64,000 bases of DNA from Microcella sp. (GCF_019739195.1 NZ_JAHHDS010000003.1:1860001-1924000); one strand, 5' to 3'; shown: positions 26,826 to 36,106, counted from the stretch's first letter. A program made the numbers and translations. Notes: generated by a model from the letters alone, not told the origin.

Positions 26826-27962
26826 GTGCCCGAGACCGTGGCCCCCCTGACAGTCGTGCGCGCCGGCATTCTCGGCACCGGCGGAGTCGCCCGCCTGCAC
26901 GCCGAGGCGCTCGCGGCACTGCCCGGCGTCGAGCTCGTCGCCGTGAGCGACTCGAGTCTCGAGCGGGCAGCGGCCTTCGCCGAGCAGCATGGCGAAGACG
27001 GTCGCCTCGCGAGCGTGCACGCGACCCTCGAGGGGATGCTCGCCGAGGCTGCGCTCGATGTCGTGCACCTCTGCACTCCGCCCTCGGGTCACGCCGACCA
27101 GACGATCGCGGCCGTCGAGGCCGGGTGCGACGTCATCGCCGAGAAGCCTCCGGCGTTCTCGCTCGCCGAGCTCGATCGCATGACCGTCGCCGCCGGTGCC
27201 GCGGGTCGCCGGCTCGCGGTCGTCTTCCAGCAGCGCACCGGCAGCGCGGTCGCGCACGTCAAGGCGCTGCTCGATGAGGGAGCCTTCGGGGCGCCGCGCG
27301 TCGCTCTGTGCCACACGCTCTGGCATCGCGGCGACGAGTACTACGCCGTGCCCTGGCGGGGCACGTGGGCGGGCGAAGGCGGCGGCACGCTGCTGAGCCA
27401 CGGCATCCACCAGATCGATCTGCTCGCGCATCTGCTCGGCGACTGGAGCGAGGCCTCGGGCGCCCTGTGGCGACTCGACCGCAACCTCGAGACCGAAGAC
27501 CTCGCGACCGGCACGGTGCTCTTCGAGCATCCGCTGGGCGCAGTCGTCGCGAGCGTGGTCTCGACCGTGCTCTCCCCACGCGAGCAGTCGATCATCCGGC
27601 TCGACTGCGATCTGGCCACGATCGAGCTCGTGCACCTCTACGGCCACGGCCACGATCACTGGCGCATCACGCCCGCCGCCGGGGTCGATGAGGCCGTCGC
27701 CGCGTCATGGGCGCTGCCCGACGACGAGGTCGCGAGCGGTCACGGCGTGCTGCTCGAGGCGGTCTACGGGGCCCGTGCCGCGGGGCTGCCGATGCCCGAC
27801 GTCGCGGCCGAGCCCGCTCGTGCGCTCGAGATCGTGACGGCGCTCTACGCCTCGGCGGGTCGCGGAGCACCGATAGCGAAGTCGGCACTGAGCGATGTGG
27901 CTCTGCGCGGGCCGCTCGAAACCATGGTGCGCGACCGTCGACGCGCACCGCAGTCGTCGTGA
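26826..27962 (+). CDS. Gfo/Idh/MocA-family oxidoreductase
   Basis: 378 residues. Rossmann start VRAGILGTGGVARLHAEAL, the family motif DVIAEKPPAFSLAELD and the active-site region GGGTLLSHGIHQIDLLAHLLG (core SHGIHQIDLL) are visible. It is a second, divergent member next to the one at 24356-25534, so the two may act on different positions or stages of one sugar pathway. Start GTG at 26826 follows a strong GAGGAGG. The DUF6807 gene starts within its stop codon (GTGA). Confidence 0.86.
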   Translation: MPETVAPLTVVRAGILGTGGVARLHAEALAALPGVELVAVSDSSLERAAAFAEQHGEDGRLASVHATLEGMLAEAALDVVHLCTPPSGHADQTIAAVEAGCDVIAEKPPAFSLAELDRMTVAAGAAGRRLAVVFQQRTGSAVAHVKALLDEGAFGAPRVALCHTLWHRGDEYYAVPWRGTWAGEGGGTLLSHGIHQIDLLAHLLGDWSEASGALWRLDRNLETEDLATGTVLFEHPLGAVVASVVSTVLSPREQSIIRLDCDLATIELVHLYGHGHDHWRITPAAGVDEAVAASWALPDDEVASGHGVLLEAVYGARAAGLPMPDVAAEPARALEIVTALYASAGRGAPIAKSALSDVALRGPLETMVRDRRRAPQSS

Positions 27963-28810
27963 CCGTCGCCCCGGCGCGCGACCTGCTGCCGGGCATCACG
28001 CTGCACGCGCCCGACGCACGCGAGCAGCAGGGCTCGCCGCGCCCGTGGCTACATCCGATCACTTCTCCCGCGGGCGTCGTCGCCACCGACGATCAGCCCG
28101 ACGACCATCCGTGGCATCGCGGCCTCTCGCTCGCGGTCGCGAATGTCGCGCTCGATGACGGTTCGGGGCTCGCTGCACCGCCGCACAACTTCTGGGGCGG
28201 CCCGACGTTTGTCGAGGGTGACTACGTGCAGCTTGCCAACAACGGCAGTCAGAAGCTCATCGAGCGGCGTCTCGACCACGGCTCGGCGCGCGAGACCCTC
28301 GCCTGGCGCACGGTCGAGGGCCGGACTATCGTGCACGAGTCGCGGCGCATCACTGCGGCGGTCGTGAGCCCCACGGCCACGCGACTGCAGTGGCAGAGCT
28401 CGTTGACGGGAACGACTTCGGCGGCGGTGCGCTTCGGCAGCCCGACGACCGCGGGCCGGCCGCAGGCAGGCTACGGCGGGCTCTTCGTGCGCGGCGCACG
28501 CGCGCTTCTCGGCGCCGAGGTGCTGCTCGACGGGGCGCCGGTCGACCCCAGTGCGGCGATGGGCGCGCGAGCGGACTGGGCCGCCCTGCGCTCGCCCGGC
28601 CTCACCATCGCACTCGCCTCCGACCCCGCAAACCCCGTGAGCCCGGCCCCGTGGTTCGTGCGGGTCGACCCCGTGGTCATGCTCTGCGCTGCCCCGTTCT
28701 TTCACGCCGAATGGCGACTCGAGCCCGGCGAGACCGTCACCTGGCGCTGGACCGTGCTCGTCGTCGACGGCGCGCCGTCGGCGTCGCAGCTAGGCGACCT
28801 GCTCGCGTGA
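27959..28810 (+). CDS. DUF6807 (PmoA-like) family protein
   Basis: 283 residues. The motif TDDQPDDHPWHRGLSLAVAN resembles the DHxxHRGLxxA signature of the DUF6807/PmoA group, and the rest is rich in beta strands (LQWQSSLTGTTSAAVRFGSP, AEWRLEPGETVTWRWTVLVVDG). Despite the PmoA name, members are not shown to be methane oxidation proteins; they usually sit in glycoside-use loci with Gfo/Idh oxidoreductases, as here. Function unknown; a role on sugar derivatives is inferred. It is coupled by GTGA overlaps to genes on both sides. Confidence 0.74.
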   Translation: MTVAPARDLLPGITLHAPDAREQQGSPRPWLHPITSPAGVVATDDQPDDHPWHRGLSLAVANVALDDGSGLAAPPHNFWGGPTFVEGDYVQLANNGSQKLIERRLDHGSARETLAWRTVEGRTIVHESRRITAAVVSPTATRLQWQSSLTGTTSAAVRFGSPTTAGRPQAGYGGLFVRGARALLGAEVLLDGAPVDPSAAMGARADWAALRSPGLTIALASDPANPVSPAPWFVRVDPVVMLCAAPFFHAEWRLEPGETVTWRWTVLVVDGAPSASQLGDLLA

Positions 28811-29751
28811 GCGCGCCGATCTACCGCGATCCGGTCACCGACGGAGCGACGGATCCGGTGATCATCGAGGGCCCCGCAGGAGAGTGGCGCATGCTCTACA
28901 CGCAACGCCGCCCGGGCGCGCCCGAGCCCGGTGTCGGCTGGGTGCACGGCAGCGCCATCGGCACGGCGGTCTCGCGCGACGGCGGTGCGAGCTGGCAGTA
29001 CGCGGGAGTGCTCGACGGCCTGAGCGAGCAGCTCGGAGCGGCCGGGCTCGGTGCGGGCATCCACACCCTGTGGGCCCCCGCGATCGTGCGCGATGCCGGC
29101 ACGTACCACCTCTTCGTCACCGCCATCGCGGGCGTTCCGACGAGCTGGCACGGTCATGCGCGCACGATCGAGCGCTTCACCTCGACCGACCTGAACACGT
29201 GGCACCACGAGGGGCGCGTGCCGCTGCCGAGCGACCTCGTCATCGACGCAGCGGTCGCCCGCTGCCCCGACGGGCGCTGGCGACTGTGGTGCAAAGACGA
29301 GGCGGCCGGGTCGACGACGGCGGTCGCCGTGAGCGACGACCTCGTCGACTGGAGCCCCGAAGGCGTCGCCATCGACGGCCAACCGCACGAGGGCCCGGTC
29401 GCGTTCGCCCTCGGGGGCTGGTGGTGGATGCTCACCGACGAATGGCGCGGCCTGCGGGTGCACCGCTCGAGCGACGCCCGCTCGTGGTCGCCGAGGGGCC
29501 TCGTGCTCGCCGCTGCGGGTGAGCATGCGGATGACCGCCAGGTTGCCCGTCACGCCGACGTCGTAGTGCGCGGCGACGCGGCGTTCGTCGTCTACTTCAC
29601 CCACCCGGCGTGGGATGGCAGTGAGATCGCCGAGGTCGATGCGGGCGATGTCGAGCTGCAGCGCAGCGCGATCCACGTGGCACGGGCAGTGGTCGTCGAC
29701 GACGACCTGTTGGTCGAGCGGAATGTGCCCGCAAGGCTGCCGCTCGCCTGA
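28807..29751 (+). CDS. GH43-like beta-propeller glycosidase
   Basis: 314 residues without a signal peptide. The repeated pattern of a five-bladed propeller is seen (DPVIIEGPAGEWRMLYTQ, LWAPAIVRDAGTYHLFVTAI, SDDLVDWSPEGVAI). Candidate catalytic residues are the first Asp in ATDPVII, an Asp in LVIDAAVARCPDGRW and the acid Glu in PHEGPVAFALGG, in the order known for GH43 and relatives. Arabinofuranosidase or xylosidase activity would fit the region but is not proven. It overlaps the DUF6807 gene (GTGA) and is followed by the importer promoter. Confidence 0.72.
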   Translation: MSAPIYRDPVTDGATDPVIIEGPAGEWRMLYTQRRPGAPEPGVGWVHGSAIGTAVSRDGGASWQYAGVLDGLSEQLGAAGLGAGIHTLWAPAIVRDAGTYHLFVTAIAGVPTSWHGHARTIERFTSTDLNTWHHEGRVPLPSDLVIDAAVARCPDGRWRLWCKDEAAGSTTAVAVSDDLVDWSPEGVAIDGQPHEGPVAFALGGWWWMLTDEWRGLRVHRSSDARSWSPRGLVLAAAGEHADDRQVARHADVVVRGDAAFVVYFTHPAWDGSEIAEVDAGDVELQRSAIHVARAVVVDDDLLVERNVPARLPLA

Positions 29752-29816
29752 ACCCTAGGCTTTCGTGTGTGATCAGGCGCCCTGCGAACCGACCTCGGGC
29801 GGTCGCGCCGGCGGGC

Positions 29817-29832
29817 GGGAAAGCGAATTCCC
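29817..29832. promoter_or_regulatory. Upstream LacI-type operator of the importer operon
   Basis: GGGAAAGCGAATTCCC matches the box family at 25605, 26779 and 29872. It lies just before the -35 box, 55 bp from the downstream box, so looping by a tetramer is possible. Confidence 0.55.
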
Positions 29833-29840
29833 ATTCGGGC

Positions 29841-29869
29841 TTGACGCATGCGCGACCGTCGCCTACGGT
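29841..29869 (+). promoter_or_regulatory. Promoter of the glycoside importer operon
   Basis: TTGACG (29841-29846), 17-nt spacer, TACGGT (29864-29869). An operator follows after 2 nt, covering the start of transcription. Confidence 0.7.
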
Positions 29870-29871
29870 GT

Positions 29872-29887
29872 GGGATAACGCTTTCCC
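29872..29887. promoter_or_regulatory. Downstream LacI-type operator of the importer operon
   Basis: GGGATAACGCTTTCCC lies over the expected transcription start, in the same position relative to the -10 box as the operator of the minus-strand operon. Confidence 0.7.
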
Positions 29888-29936
29888 AAAGCGCGACTAT
29901 CCGTGGTCTACAGCGACGTCTTCCAGGAGGACAATG

Positions 29937-31229
29937 ATGTTCAGCACTCGCACCCGGCGCTTGGCCCTCGCGGCCACCGCCACCGCCGCAGCCGCGGCGC
30001 TCGCCCTCTCGGGCTGCTCACCCGCCGAGACCGGCGGCGACTTCGACCCCGAGGCAGAGGTCGAGCTCACCTTCACGTGGTGGGGCAACGATGACCGTGC
30101 CGCTCGCTACCAGACGCTCATCGACGCGTTCAACGAGCAGTACCCGAACATCACCATCAACGGCAACTTCACCGACTTCCCCAGCTACTGGGAGGTTCGT
30201 CAGACCGAGGCCGCCGGTGGCGGTCTGCCCGACGTCTGGCAGTTCAGCGACTCGTACCTGCGCCAGTACGGCGAGCCTGGCCTGCTGCTCGACCTCGGCA
30301 CCGTATCTGAGTACGTCGACTTCGAGGCCTTCGACGACGCTCTTCTCGGCACCGGCCAGCTCGAGGGCGCGCAGTACTCGCTGCCCACCGGCTACAGCGC
30401 CTGGGCAGTCTTCCAGAACGACGATCTGCTCGCCGAGCTCGGCGTCGAGCCCTACCCGGGCGGCACCACCTACGAGGAGTACTCGGAGTGGATGGCCGAG
30501 GTCACGGCGGCCGGCGCCGCTGCGGGCGTCTACGGCGGCACCGACTACACCCAGCGCATTCAGAACTTCGAGAACGTGCTGCGCGCTCAGGGCAAGAACC
30601 TCTACACGGCCGACGGCGGCCTCGGCTTCACCGAGGACGAGCTGGCTGCCTACTGGGAGATGGGCGCTGCTGACCGCGAGTCGGTGACGGTGCCGCAGTC
30701 GCGTCTCGAAGAGATCGCCCCGGTCTCGGGCTTCGGTGCGAAGCTCACGGCGAGCGAGATGAGCTGGAGCAACTTCCTCGGCGGCTACCTCGCCGAGTCG
30801 GGCGCGGCATCGCTCACGATGGTCGCTCCTCCGCTCGACGTCGACGGCGGTCAAGATCTCTACCGTCAGGCCGGTCTGCAGATGGCCATCTCGGCCGACA
30901 CCGAGCACCCTGAAGCCGCCGCGCTCTTCCTCGACTTCGTGGTGAACAGCCCCGAGGCCGGCGAGATCTTCGGCACGACCCTGGGCTTCCCGGCCTCGAG
31001 CACCAAGCTCGCGGGCGCGACTCTCGAAGGTGCCGACGCGCAGGTAGCCGACTACCTCGACTCGGTCGCCGACCGCATCGGTGCCGCCCCGCCCGTGCCG
31101 GTCATCGGCTACGGTTCGCTCGAGCAGACGTTCTGGGATCTCGGAAAGTCGATCGGCCTCGGTGCCGTCTCCGTCGAGGATGCTGTGCAGCAGTTCTTCG
31201 ACGAAGCCGCCGTCATCCTCGGCCAGTAG
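29937..31229 (+). CDS. Extracellular sugar-binding lipoprotein (family 1)
   Basis: About 430 residues. The N-terminus is a lipoprotein signal peptide ending at LALSGCSP. The mature protein is a MalE-like carbohydrate-binding protein (VELTFTWWGNDDRAARYQ, LPDVWQFSDSYLRQYGEPG, EHPEAAALFLDFVVNSPEAG). Two consecutive ATG codons are available; the second is 6 nt after AGGAGG and is chosen. The gene heads an importer operon under the LacI-type operators, with two permeases following and no ATPase gene: such importers usually share a general MsiK-like ATPase encoded elsewhere. Oligosaccharides with arabinose or galactose are plausible ligands. Confidence 0.9.
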   Translation: MFSTRTRRLALAATATAAAAALALSGCSPAETGGDFDPEAEVELTFTWWGNDDRAARYQTLIDAFNEQYPNITINGNFTDFPSYWEVRQTEAAGGGLPDVWQFSDSYLRQYGEPGLLLDLGTVSEYVDFEAFDDALLGTGQLEGAQYSLPTGYSAWAVFQNDDLLAELGVEPYPGGTTYEEYSEWMAEVTAAGAAAGVYGGTDYTQRIQNFENVLRAQGKNLYTADGGLGFTEDELAAYWEMGAADRESVTVPQSRLEEIAPVSGFGAKLTASEMSWSNFLGGYLAESGAASLTMVAPPLDVDGGQDLYRQAGLQMAISADTEHPEAAALFLDFVVNSPEAGEIFGTTLGFPASSTKLAGATLEGADAQVADYLDSVADRIGAAPPVPVIGYGSLEQTFWDLGKSIGLGAVSVEDAVQQFFDEAAVILGQ

Positions 31230-31265
31230 CACCACGCGTTCCACCGCACGAAGGAGTACGGACTC

Positions 31266-32279
31266 ATGACCACGATCGACACGACCTCCGGGTCGACGAC
31301 ACCGGGAGAGTCCGTCTCCGGCTCCCGCTCGGCGCAGCAGCGCCGGGCGGGAGCCCCTCAGGGGGCCTCGCCGGCTCCCGCTCGCAAGAGCAGCGCCCGC
31401 CGCCGCGACACGATCGCCGGCTACGCCTTTCTCTCGCCCTGGCTGCTGGGCTTCTTCGCCCTCACCGCCGGGCCCATGATCGCCTCGCTCTACCTGGCCT
31501 TCACCGACTACGGCATCTTCACGGCCCCCGAGTGGATCGGTCTCGGCAACTTCGAGCGCATGATGAACGACCAGCGCTACTGGCAGTCGGTCGAGATCAC
31601 CCTGCTGTACGTGCTCGTCGGCACGCCCATCAAGCTCGCCGCCGCGCTCGGCGTCGCGATCCTGCTCAACATGCCGCGCCGCGGCACGGGCTTCTACCGC
31701 AGCGCCTTCTACGCCCCCTCGCTCATCGGCGCGAGCGTCAGCATTGCCATCGTCTGGCGCGCGATGTTCTCGACCGATGGGCCGGTCGACTCGGGGCTGA
31801 GCCTCTTCGGCATCGAGCTCGGAGGCTGGGTCGGAATCCCCGCCCTCATCCTTCCCATGATGATCCTGCTCGCTATCTGGCAGTTCGGTGCCCCCATGGT
31901 CATCTTCCTCGCCGGTCTCAAGCAGGTGCCGCTCGAGCTCTACGAAGCCGCGAGCGTCGACGGCGCAGGTCCGATGCGCAAGTTCTTCAGCGTCACGCTG
32001 CCCATGCTGTCGCCCGTCATCTTCTTTAACCTGCTGCTCGAGATGATCAACGCCTTCCAGGTCTTCGCCTCGGCCTACATCATTGGCTCGGGCTCAGGCG
32101 GCCCCGCCGGCGCCACGAACTACTACACCGTGTACCTCTACACGCGCGCGTTCACGAACAGCCAGATGGGCTATGCGTCCGCGATGGCGTGGGTGCTGCT
32201 CATCGCCGTCGGCATCATCGCCTTCATCCTCTTCCGCACCTCGCGCTCGTGGGTGCACTACGCCGGAGACGACCGATGA
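31266..32279 (+). CDS. Sugar ABC importer permease, MalF type
   Basis: 337 residues: a hydrophilic N-terminal tail of about 45 residues, then six membrane helices (GYAFLSPWLLGFFALTAGP, NLLLEMINAFQVFASAYII). The EAA loop reads EAASVDGAGPMRKFFSVTLP, which contacts the ATPase. AAGGAG precedes the ATG. The second permease gene begins within its stop (ATGA). Confidence 0.92.
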   Translation: MTTIDTTSGSTTPGESVSGSRSAQQRRAGAPQGASPAPARKSSARRRDTIAGYAFLSPWLLGFFALTAGPMIASLYLAFTDYGIFTAPEWIGLGNFERMMNDQRYWQSVEITLLYVLVGTPIKLAAALGVAILLNMPRRGTGFYRSAFYAPSLIGASVSIAIVWRAMFSTDGPVDSGLSLFGIELGGWVGIPALILPMMILLAIWQFGAPMVIFLAGLKQVPLELYEAASVDGAGPMRKFFSVTLPMLSPVIFFNLLLEMINAFQVFASAYIIGSGSGGPAGATNYYTVYLYTRAFTNSQMGYASAMAWVLLIAVGIIAFILFRTSRSWVHYAGDDR

Positions 32280-33208
32280 CCCCCGCCAGCAGCCTCGACC
32301 GCGACGACTGGCGCGGTGACACCAGCACGATGGTGATCACGAGCGTTACGCCCGTTCGCCCCGGCATGAAGCTTCACCGCCGCCTCACCGGTGTCGTCTG
32401 GACGATCGCGATCCTCGCTCTCACCGCGGTCGTGCTCTACCCGCTCGCGTGGATGGTCTCGGCCTCGTTCAAGCCCAACAGCGAGTTCGGCAGCAACCAG
32501 GCATTCTTTCCGATCGCTCCCACGATCGACAACTACCTCAAGGTCTTCGAAGGCGTGGGCGGGGTGCCGCTCGCCATCTTCTTCCTCAACTCGTTCCTGC
32601 TGGGCATCGGTGCCGTCATCGGCACGGTCATCTCGTCTTCGATGGCCGCGTACGCCTTCGCGCGGGTGCCGTTCAAGGGCCGCGGCACGTTCTTCGCCAT
32701 CATGATCGGCACGCTGCTGCTGCCGTTCCACGTGCTGATCATTCCGCAGTACATCATCTTCAGAAACCTCGACATGATCGACACGTTCTGGCCGCTGCTC
32801 ATCGGCAAGTTCCTCGCCACCGAGGCCTTCTTCGTCTTCCTCATGGTGCAGTTCATCCGCACGCTGCCGCGAGAGCTCGATGAAGCCGCGCGCATCGACG
32901 GGTGTGGTCACGCCCGCATCTACTTCTCGATCACGCTGCCGCTCATCAAGCCCGCGCTCATCACGTCGTCGATCTTCGCCTTCATCTGGAGCTGGAACGA
33001 CTTTCTCGGCCCACTGCTCTATCTGACGAGCCCGCGCAACTACCCGTTGCCGCTCGCCCTGCGTATCTTCAACGACCAGACCTTCGCGAGCGACTACGGA
33101 GCGACAATCGCCGTCTCGGTGCTCGCCCTGCTGCCGGTGCTGCTGTTCTTCATCATCTTCCAGCGCTTCCTCGTCGAAGGTGTGGCGACGCAGGGCCTCA
33201 AGGGCTGA
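32276..33208 (+). CDS. Sugar ABC importer permease, MalG type
   Basis: 310 residues with six membrane helices after a short tail (LTAVVLYPLAWMVSASFKPN, IGAVIGTVISSSMAAYAFAR, SSIFAFIWSWNDFLGPLLYL). The EAA loop reads EAARIDGCGHARIYFSITLP. An in-frame reading from 32189 is possible, but the ATGA overlap with the MalF-type gene marks 32276 as the start. It pairs with the preceding permease and lipoprotein. Confidence 0.92.
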   Translation: MTPASSLDRDDWRGDTSTMVITSVTPVRPGMKLHRRLTGVVWTIAILALTAVVLYPLAWMVSASFKPNSEFGSNQAFFPIAPTIDNYLKVFEGVGGVPLAIFFLNSFLLGIGAVIGTVISSSMAAYAFARVPFKGRGTFFAIMIGTLLLPFHVLIIPQYIIFRNLDMIDTFWPLLIGKFLATEAFFVFLMVQFIRTLPRELDEAARIDGCGHARIYFSITLPLIKPALITSSIFAFIWSWNDFLGPLLYLTSPRNYPLPLALRIFNDQTFASDYGATIAVSVLALLPVLLFFIIFQRFLVEGVATQGLKG

Positions 33209-33253
33209 GAATCGCAGGATGCCCGCACTCCGCCGCCCGCACCAGCCTGCGTC

Positions 33254-33925
33254 GTGACGCCTCGCGCTGAGGGCTCACCGCGCCGCGCGTCGCGCGCCCC
33301 CGCACGCCCGGTCGCCGACGGCAGCCGGTTGCGGTGGCCGGGTGCCGCCGGCGGCTTCGCGCTCTTCGGCGAAGCGCTGTGGGTAGGGGTGCTCGTGACC
33401 GTCGTCGGGCTGCCGCTGCTCACGCTGCCCGCCGCGCTCGCGGCTGGCGTGCGCTCGCTGCGGCGCTATCTGCGTGCCGAGCGCAGCGGACTCGCCGAGT
33501 TCTGGGGCGATGTGCGCGCCGCGGCACTGGGCGGGCTGGTGGTCGCGCTCGCCGTGCTCGGTGCACTCGGGCTGCTCAGCGCGTCGGCCTTCGTCGCCGC
33601 CACTTCTCCGATTCCCGGCCGCGAGCTCGTGCTGGTGGTGTGCGCGCTCGCGGCCGTGGCCGTCGTCACATCCCTTGTCGCCCTCGCCGCGCAGTGGCGG
33701 CCCGCCCTCGGCTGGCGCGGGGCGGCCAGCACGCTGCGGTCTTCGGTCGCGGGCGATGCGAGCGGGGCTGTGCTGTTGGTGGTCGCCGTTGGACTCACGG
33801 GCGTCGCTGCGTGGCAGCTGCCCCCGCTCATCGTGCCCGCGCTCGGCTGCCTGGCCTTCGCCGCAGCGGTCGTCGTCGAGCGCAGGCACGCTCGCGAGCA
33901 TCCCCTCGCTGACAACCCGCGGTAG
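33254..33925 (+). CDS. YesL-like (DUF624-type) membrane protein
   Basis: 223 residues with about five hydrophobic segments (ALWVGVLVTVVGLPLLTLPA, LGGLVVALAVLGALGLLSAS, ALAAVAVVTSLVALAAQ, PLIVPALGCLAFAAAVVVE). Proteins of this shape with an N-terminal helix and LPLLTLPAALAAGVRSLRRY are often encoded beside MalFG-type importers and are called YesL or DUF624. Role unknown, possibly in assembly or control of the importer. The GTG start has no clear ribosome site, and the assignment rests on topology and context. Confidence 0.6.
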   Translation: MTPRAEGSPRRASRAPARPVADGSRLRWPGAAGGFALFGEALWVGVLVTVVGLPLLTLPAALAAGVRSLRRYLRAERSGLAEFWGDVRAAALGGLVVALAVLGALGLLSASAFVAATSPIPGRELVLVVCALAAVAVVTSLVALAAQWRPALGWRGAASTLRSSVAGDASGAVLLVVAVGLTGVAAWQLPPLIVPALGCLAFAAAVVVERRHAREHPLADNPR

Positions 33926-33973
33926 CCGCACCGCTTCACGCCCCCGACCACCCCGCAACCGAAGGAGCCGGCC

Positions 33974-36106
33974 GTGCATTACGGAGCCGACTACAACCCC
34001 GAGCAGTGGCCCGAGAGCGTCTGGCCCGACGACATCGCGCGCATGCGCGAAGCGGGCGTGACGATGGTGAGCCTCGGCATCTTCTCGTGGTCGCGGTTGC
34101 AGCCGGGCCCTGACGAGTGGAGCTTCGACTGGCTCGACCGCGTCATCGACCTGCTGCACGAAGGAGGCATCGCGGTCGACCTCGCTACGGCGACGGCGAG
34201 CCCGCCGCCGTGGCTCGCCGCGCTGCACCCCGAAACGCTCGCCGCCGATGAGCGCGGCGCGAGCTACTGGCCGGGCAGCCGGCAGCATCACGCCGTGTCG
34301 AGCCGCGTCTACCGCGAGCACGGGCTCGCTCTCGTGCGGCGACTCGCCGAGCGCTATACGCAGCATCCTGCCGTCGTGCTGTGGCACGTGGACAACGAGC
34401 TCGGCTGTCACCTGCCGCTCGACTACTCCGATGCCGCGCGCGATGCCTTCCGCATCTGGCTCGCCGAGCGCTACGGCACCATCGACGCGCTCAACGATGC
34501 TTGGGGCACGAGTTTCTGGTCGCAGCGCTATCGCGCGTTCGACGAGATCACACCGCCGCGCCTTGCGCCCTACTCGCACAACCCGGGGCAGCTGCTCGAC
34601 TTCCGGCGTTTCACGAGCGACACGCTGCTCGGCTGGTATCTCGAGCAGAAGGCCGTGCTGCGCGCGGCCGGCGCCCAGCAGCCCATCACGACCAACATGA
34701 TGGGTGCCTTCAAGCCCGGCGATTACGCGGCGTGGGCCGAGCACGTCGATGTCATCAGCGACGACGCCTACCCCGACCCAAATGACCCCGAGAGCTTCCG
34801 CGCCGCGGCGCTGCAGCGCGACCTCATGCGCTCGCTCAAGCCCGGCACCCCGTGGCTGCTGCTCGAGCAGGCGACGAACGCGCTCAACTGGCGCCCGTCA
34901 AACGCACCCAAAGCGCCCGGCCAGATGGCGGCCCTCAGCGCGCAAGCAATCGGACGAGGTGCCGATTCCGTGCTGTTCTTCCAGTGGCGGCAGTCGCGGG
35001 CGGGCGCCGAGAAGTTCCACTCGGCGATGCTGCCGCAGGCGGGCACCCAGACCCGCACCTGGCGCGAAGTCGTCGACCTCGGGGCACGCCTCGCCGCGCT
35101 GCCCGAGCTGCCGCCGCCGGCCGTCGACGACGCGCGCGTCGCCCTCGTGCTCGACTGGCAGAGCTGGTGGGCGCTCGAAGCCCCCGACCACCCGGTCGCA
35201 CTCGATCAGCTCGCAATTCTGCGCCGCTGGTACGACGCGCTGCACGAGCGGCACGTCATGGTCGACATCGTGCCGCCCGGCCGTATCGCCGCTCATCACC
35301 GGCTCGCGATCGCGCCCGCGCTGTACCTCATGACCGACGGCGATGCCGCGCACGTGGCCGACTGGGTCGCGGCGGGCGGGCAGCTGCTCGCCGGGCCGTT
35401 CACCGATGTCGTCGACGAGCACGACCGGTTCGCCCCGCCCGGCGGCGACCGCGGCGGCTTCCTGCCGCGGTGGGGGGCGATGCTCGGCGTGCGGCTCGAA
35501 GATTTCGGCGCTCTTGTCGCCCCCGGTGCGCCCGCTGAGGAGCCGGGAGAGCGGTGGGCGCCGTTCGCCGCGTCGACGGATGCTCGCAGCGAGCTTCACG
35601 GAACCGGCACACTGCTCGCCGAGCACCTGCACCTGGTCGAGGCCACCGCCGAGGCCGTCTTCACCGCCGGTCGCCGCACGGGCGACCCCGCGCTCACGCA
35701 CCACGCCCACGGCGCCGGTGCGGCGCGCTACCTCGCCACGGTGCCCGACCGGGCAGCCGCTCTCGCGCTCGTCGATCACCTGCTCGCCGAGCCGGCGCTC
35801 GACGGTACCGGCCTGCGCGCGACCGACGCGCTGCCCGATCGGTTGCCCGACGGTCGCGCGACCTTGGCTGACGGCAGCCCGCTGCCGGGTACCGTCGAAG
35901 TCGCCCGGCGCGGGCCGCTGCTCACCGTCATCAATCACGGCACGGCGCCGGTGGCGTTGCGGGTGCCTGGGCAGGTGCTACTCGAAACGGGAGCGCTGCC
36001 CGACGACCGCGCTTCAGTGACCGAGCACTCACTGGGCGTGCAGCTACTCGCCCCGTACGATGCGGTCATGACCCTGCTCGAGCGCCCGGCCCGGCCCGAG
36101 CCCTGA
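33974..36106 (+). CDS. GH42 beta-galactosidase
   Basis: 710 residues, the normal GH42 length: an N-terminal TIM barrel (HYGADYNPEQWPESVWPDDI), a trimerisation domain and a C-terminal beta domain. Seen: acid/base E142 in WHVDNELGCH and nucleophile E298 in LLLEQATNALNW. No signal peptide, so it acts on imported galactosides in the cytoplasm. GTG start after GAAGGAG. The glycerate kinase gene begins on its last base (TGATG). Some GH42 enzymes prefer alpha-L-arabinopyranosides, which would suit this region. Confidence 0.92.
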   Translation: MHYGADYNPEQWPESVWPDDIARMREAGVTMVSLGIFSWSRLQPGPDEWSFDWLDRVIDLLHEGGIAVDLATATASPPPWLAALHPETLAADERGASYWPGSRQHHAVSSRVYREHGLALVRRLAERYTQHPAVVLWHVDNELGCHLPLDYSDAARDAFRIWLAERYGTIDALNDAWGTSFWSQRYRAFDEITPPRLAPYSHNPGQLLDFRRFTSDTLLGWYLEQKAVLRAAGAQQPITTNMMGAFKPGDYAAWAEHVDVISDDAYPDPNDPESFRAAALQRDLMRSLKPGTPWLLLEQATNALNWRPSNAPKAPGQMAALSAQAIGRGADSVLFFQWRQSRAGAEKFHSAMLPQAGTQTRTWREVVDLGARLAALPELPPPAVDDARVALVLDWQSWWALEAPDHPVALDQLAILRRWYDALHERHVMVDIVPPGRIAAHHRLAIAPALYLMTDGDAAHVADWVAAGGQLLAGPFTDVVDEHDRFAPPGGDRGGFLPRWGAMLGVRLEDFGALVAPGAPAEEPGERWAPFAASTDARSELHGTGTLLAEHLHLVEATAEAVFTAGRRTGDPALTHHAHGAGAARYLATVPDRAAALALVDHLLAEPALDGTGLRATDALPDRLPDGRATLADGSPLPGTVEVARRGPLLTVINHGTAPVALRVPGQVLLETGALPDDRASVTEHSLGVQLLAPYDAVMTLLERPARPEP

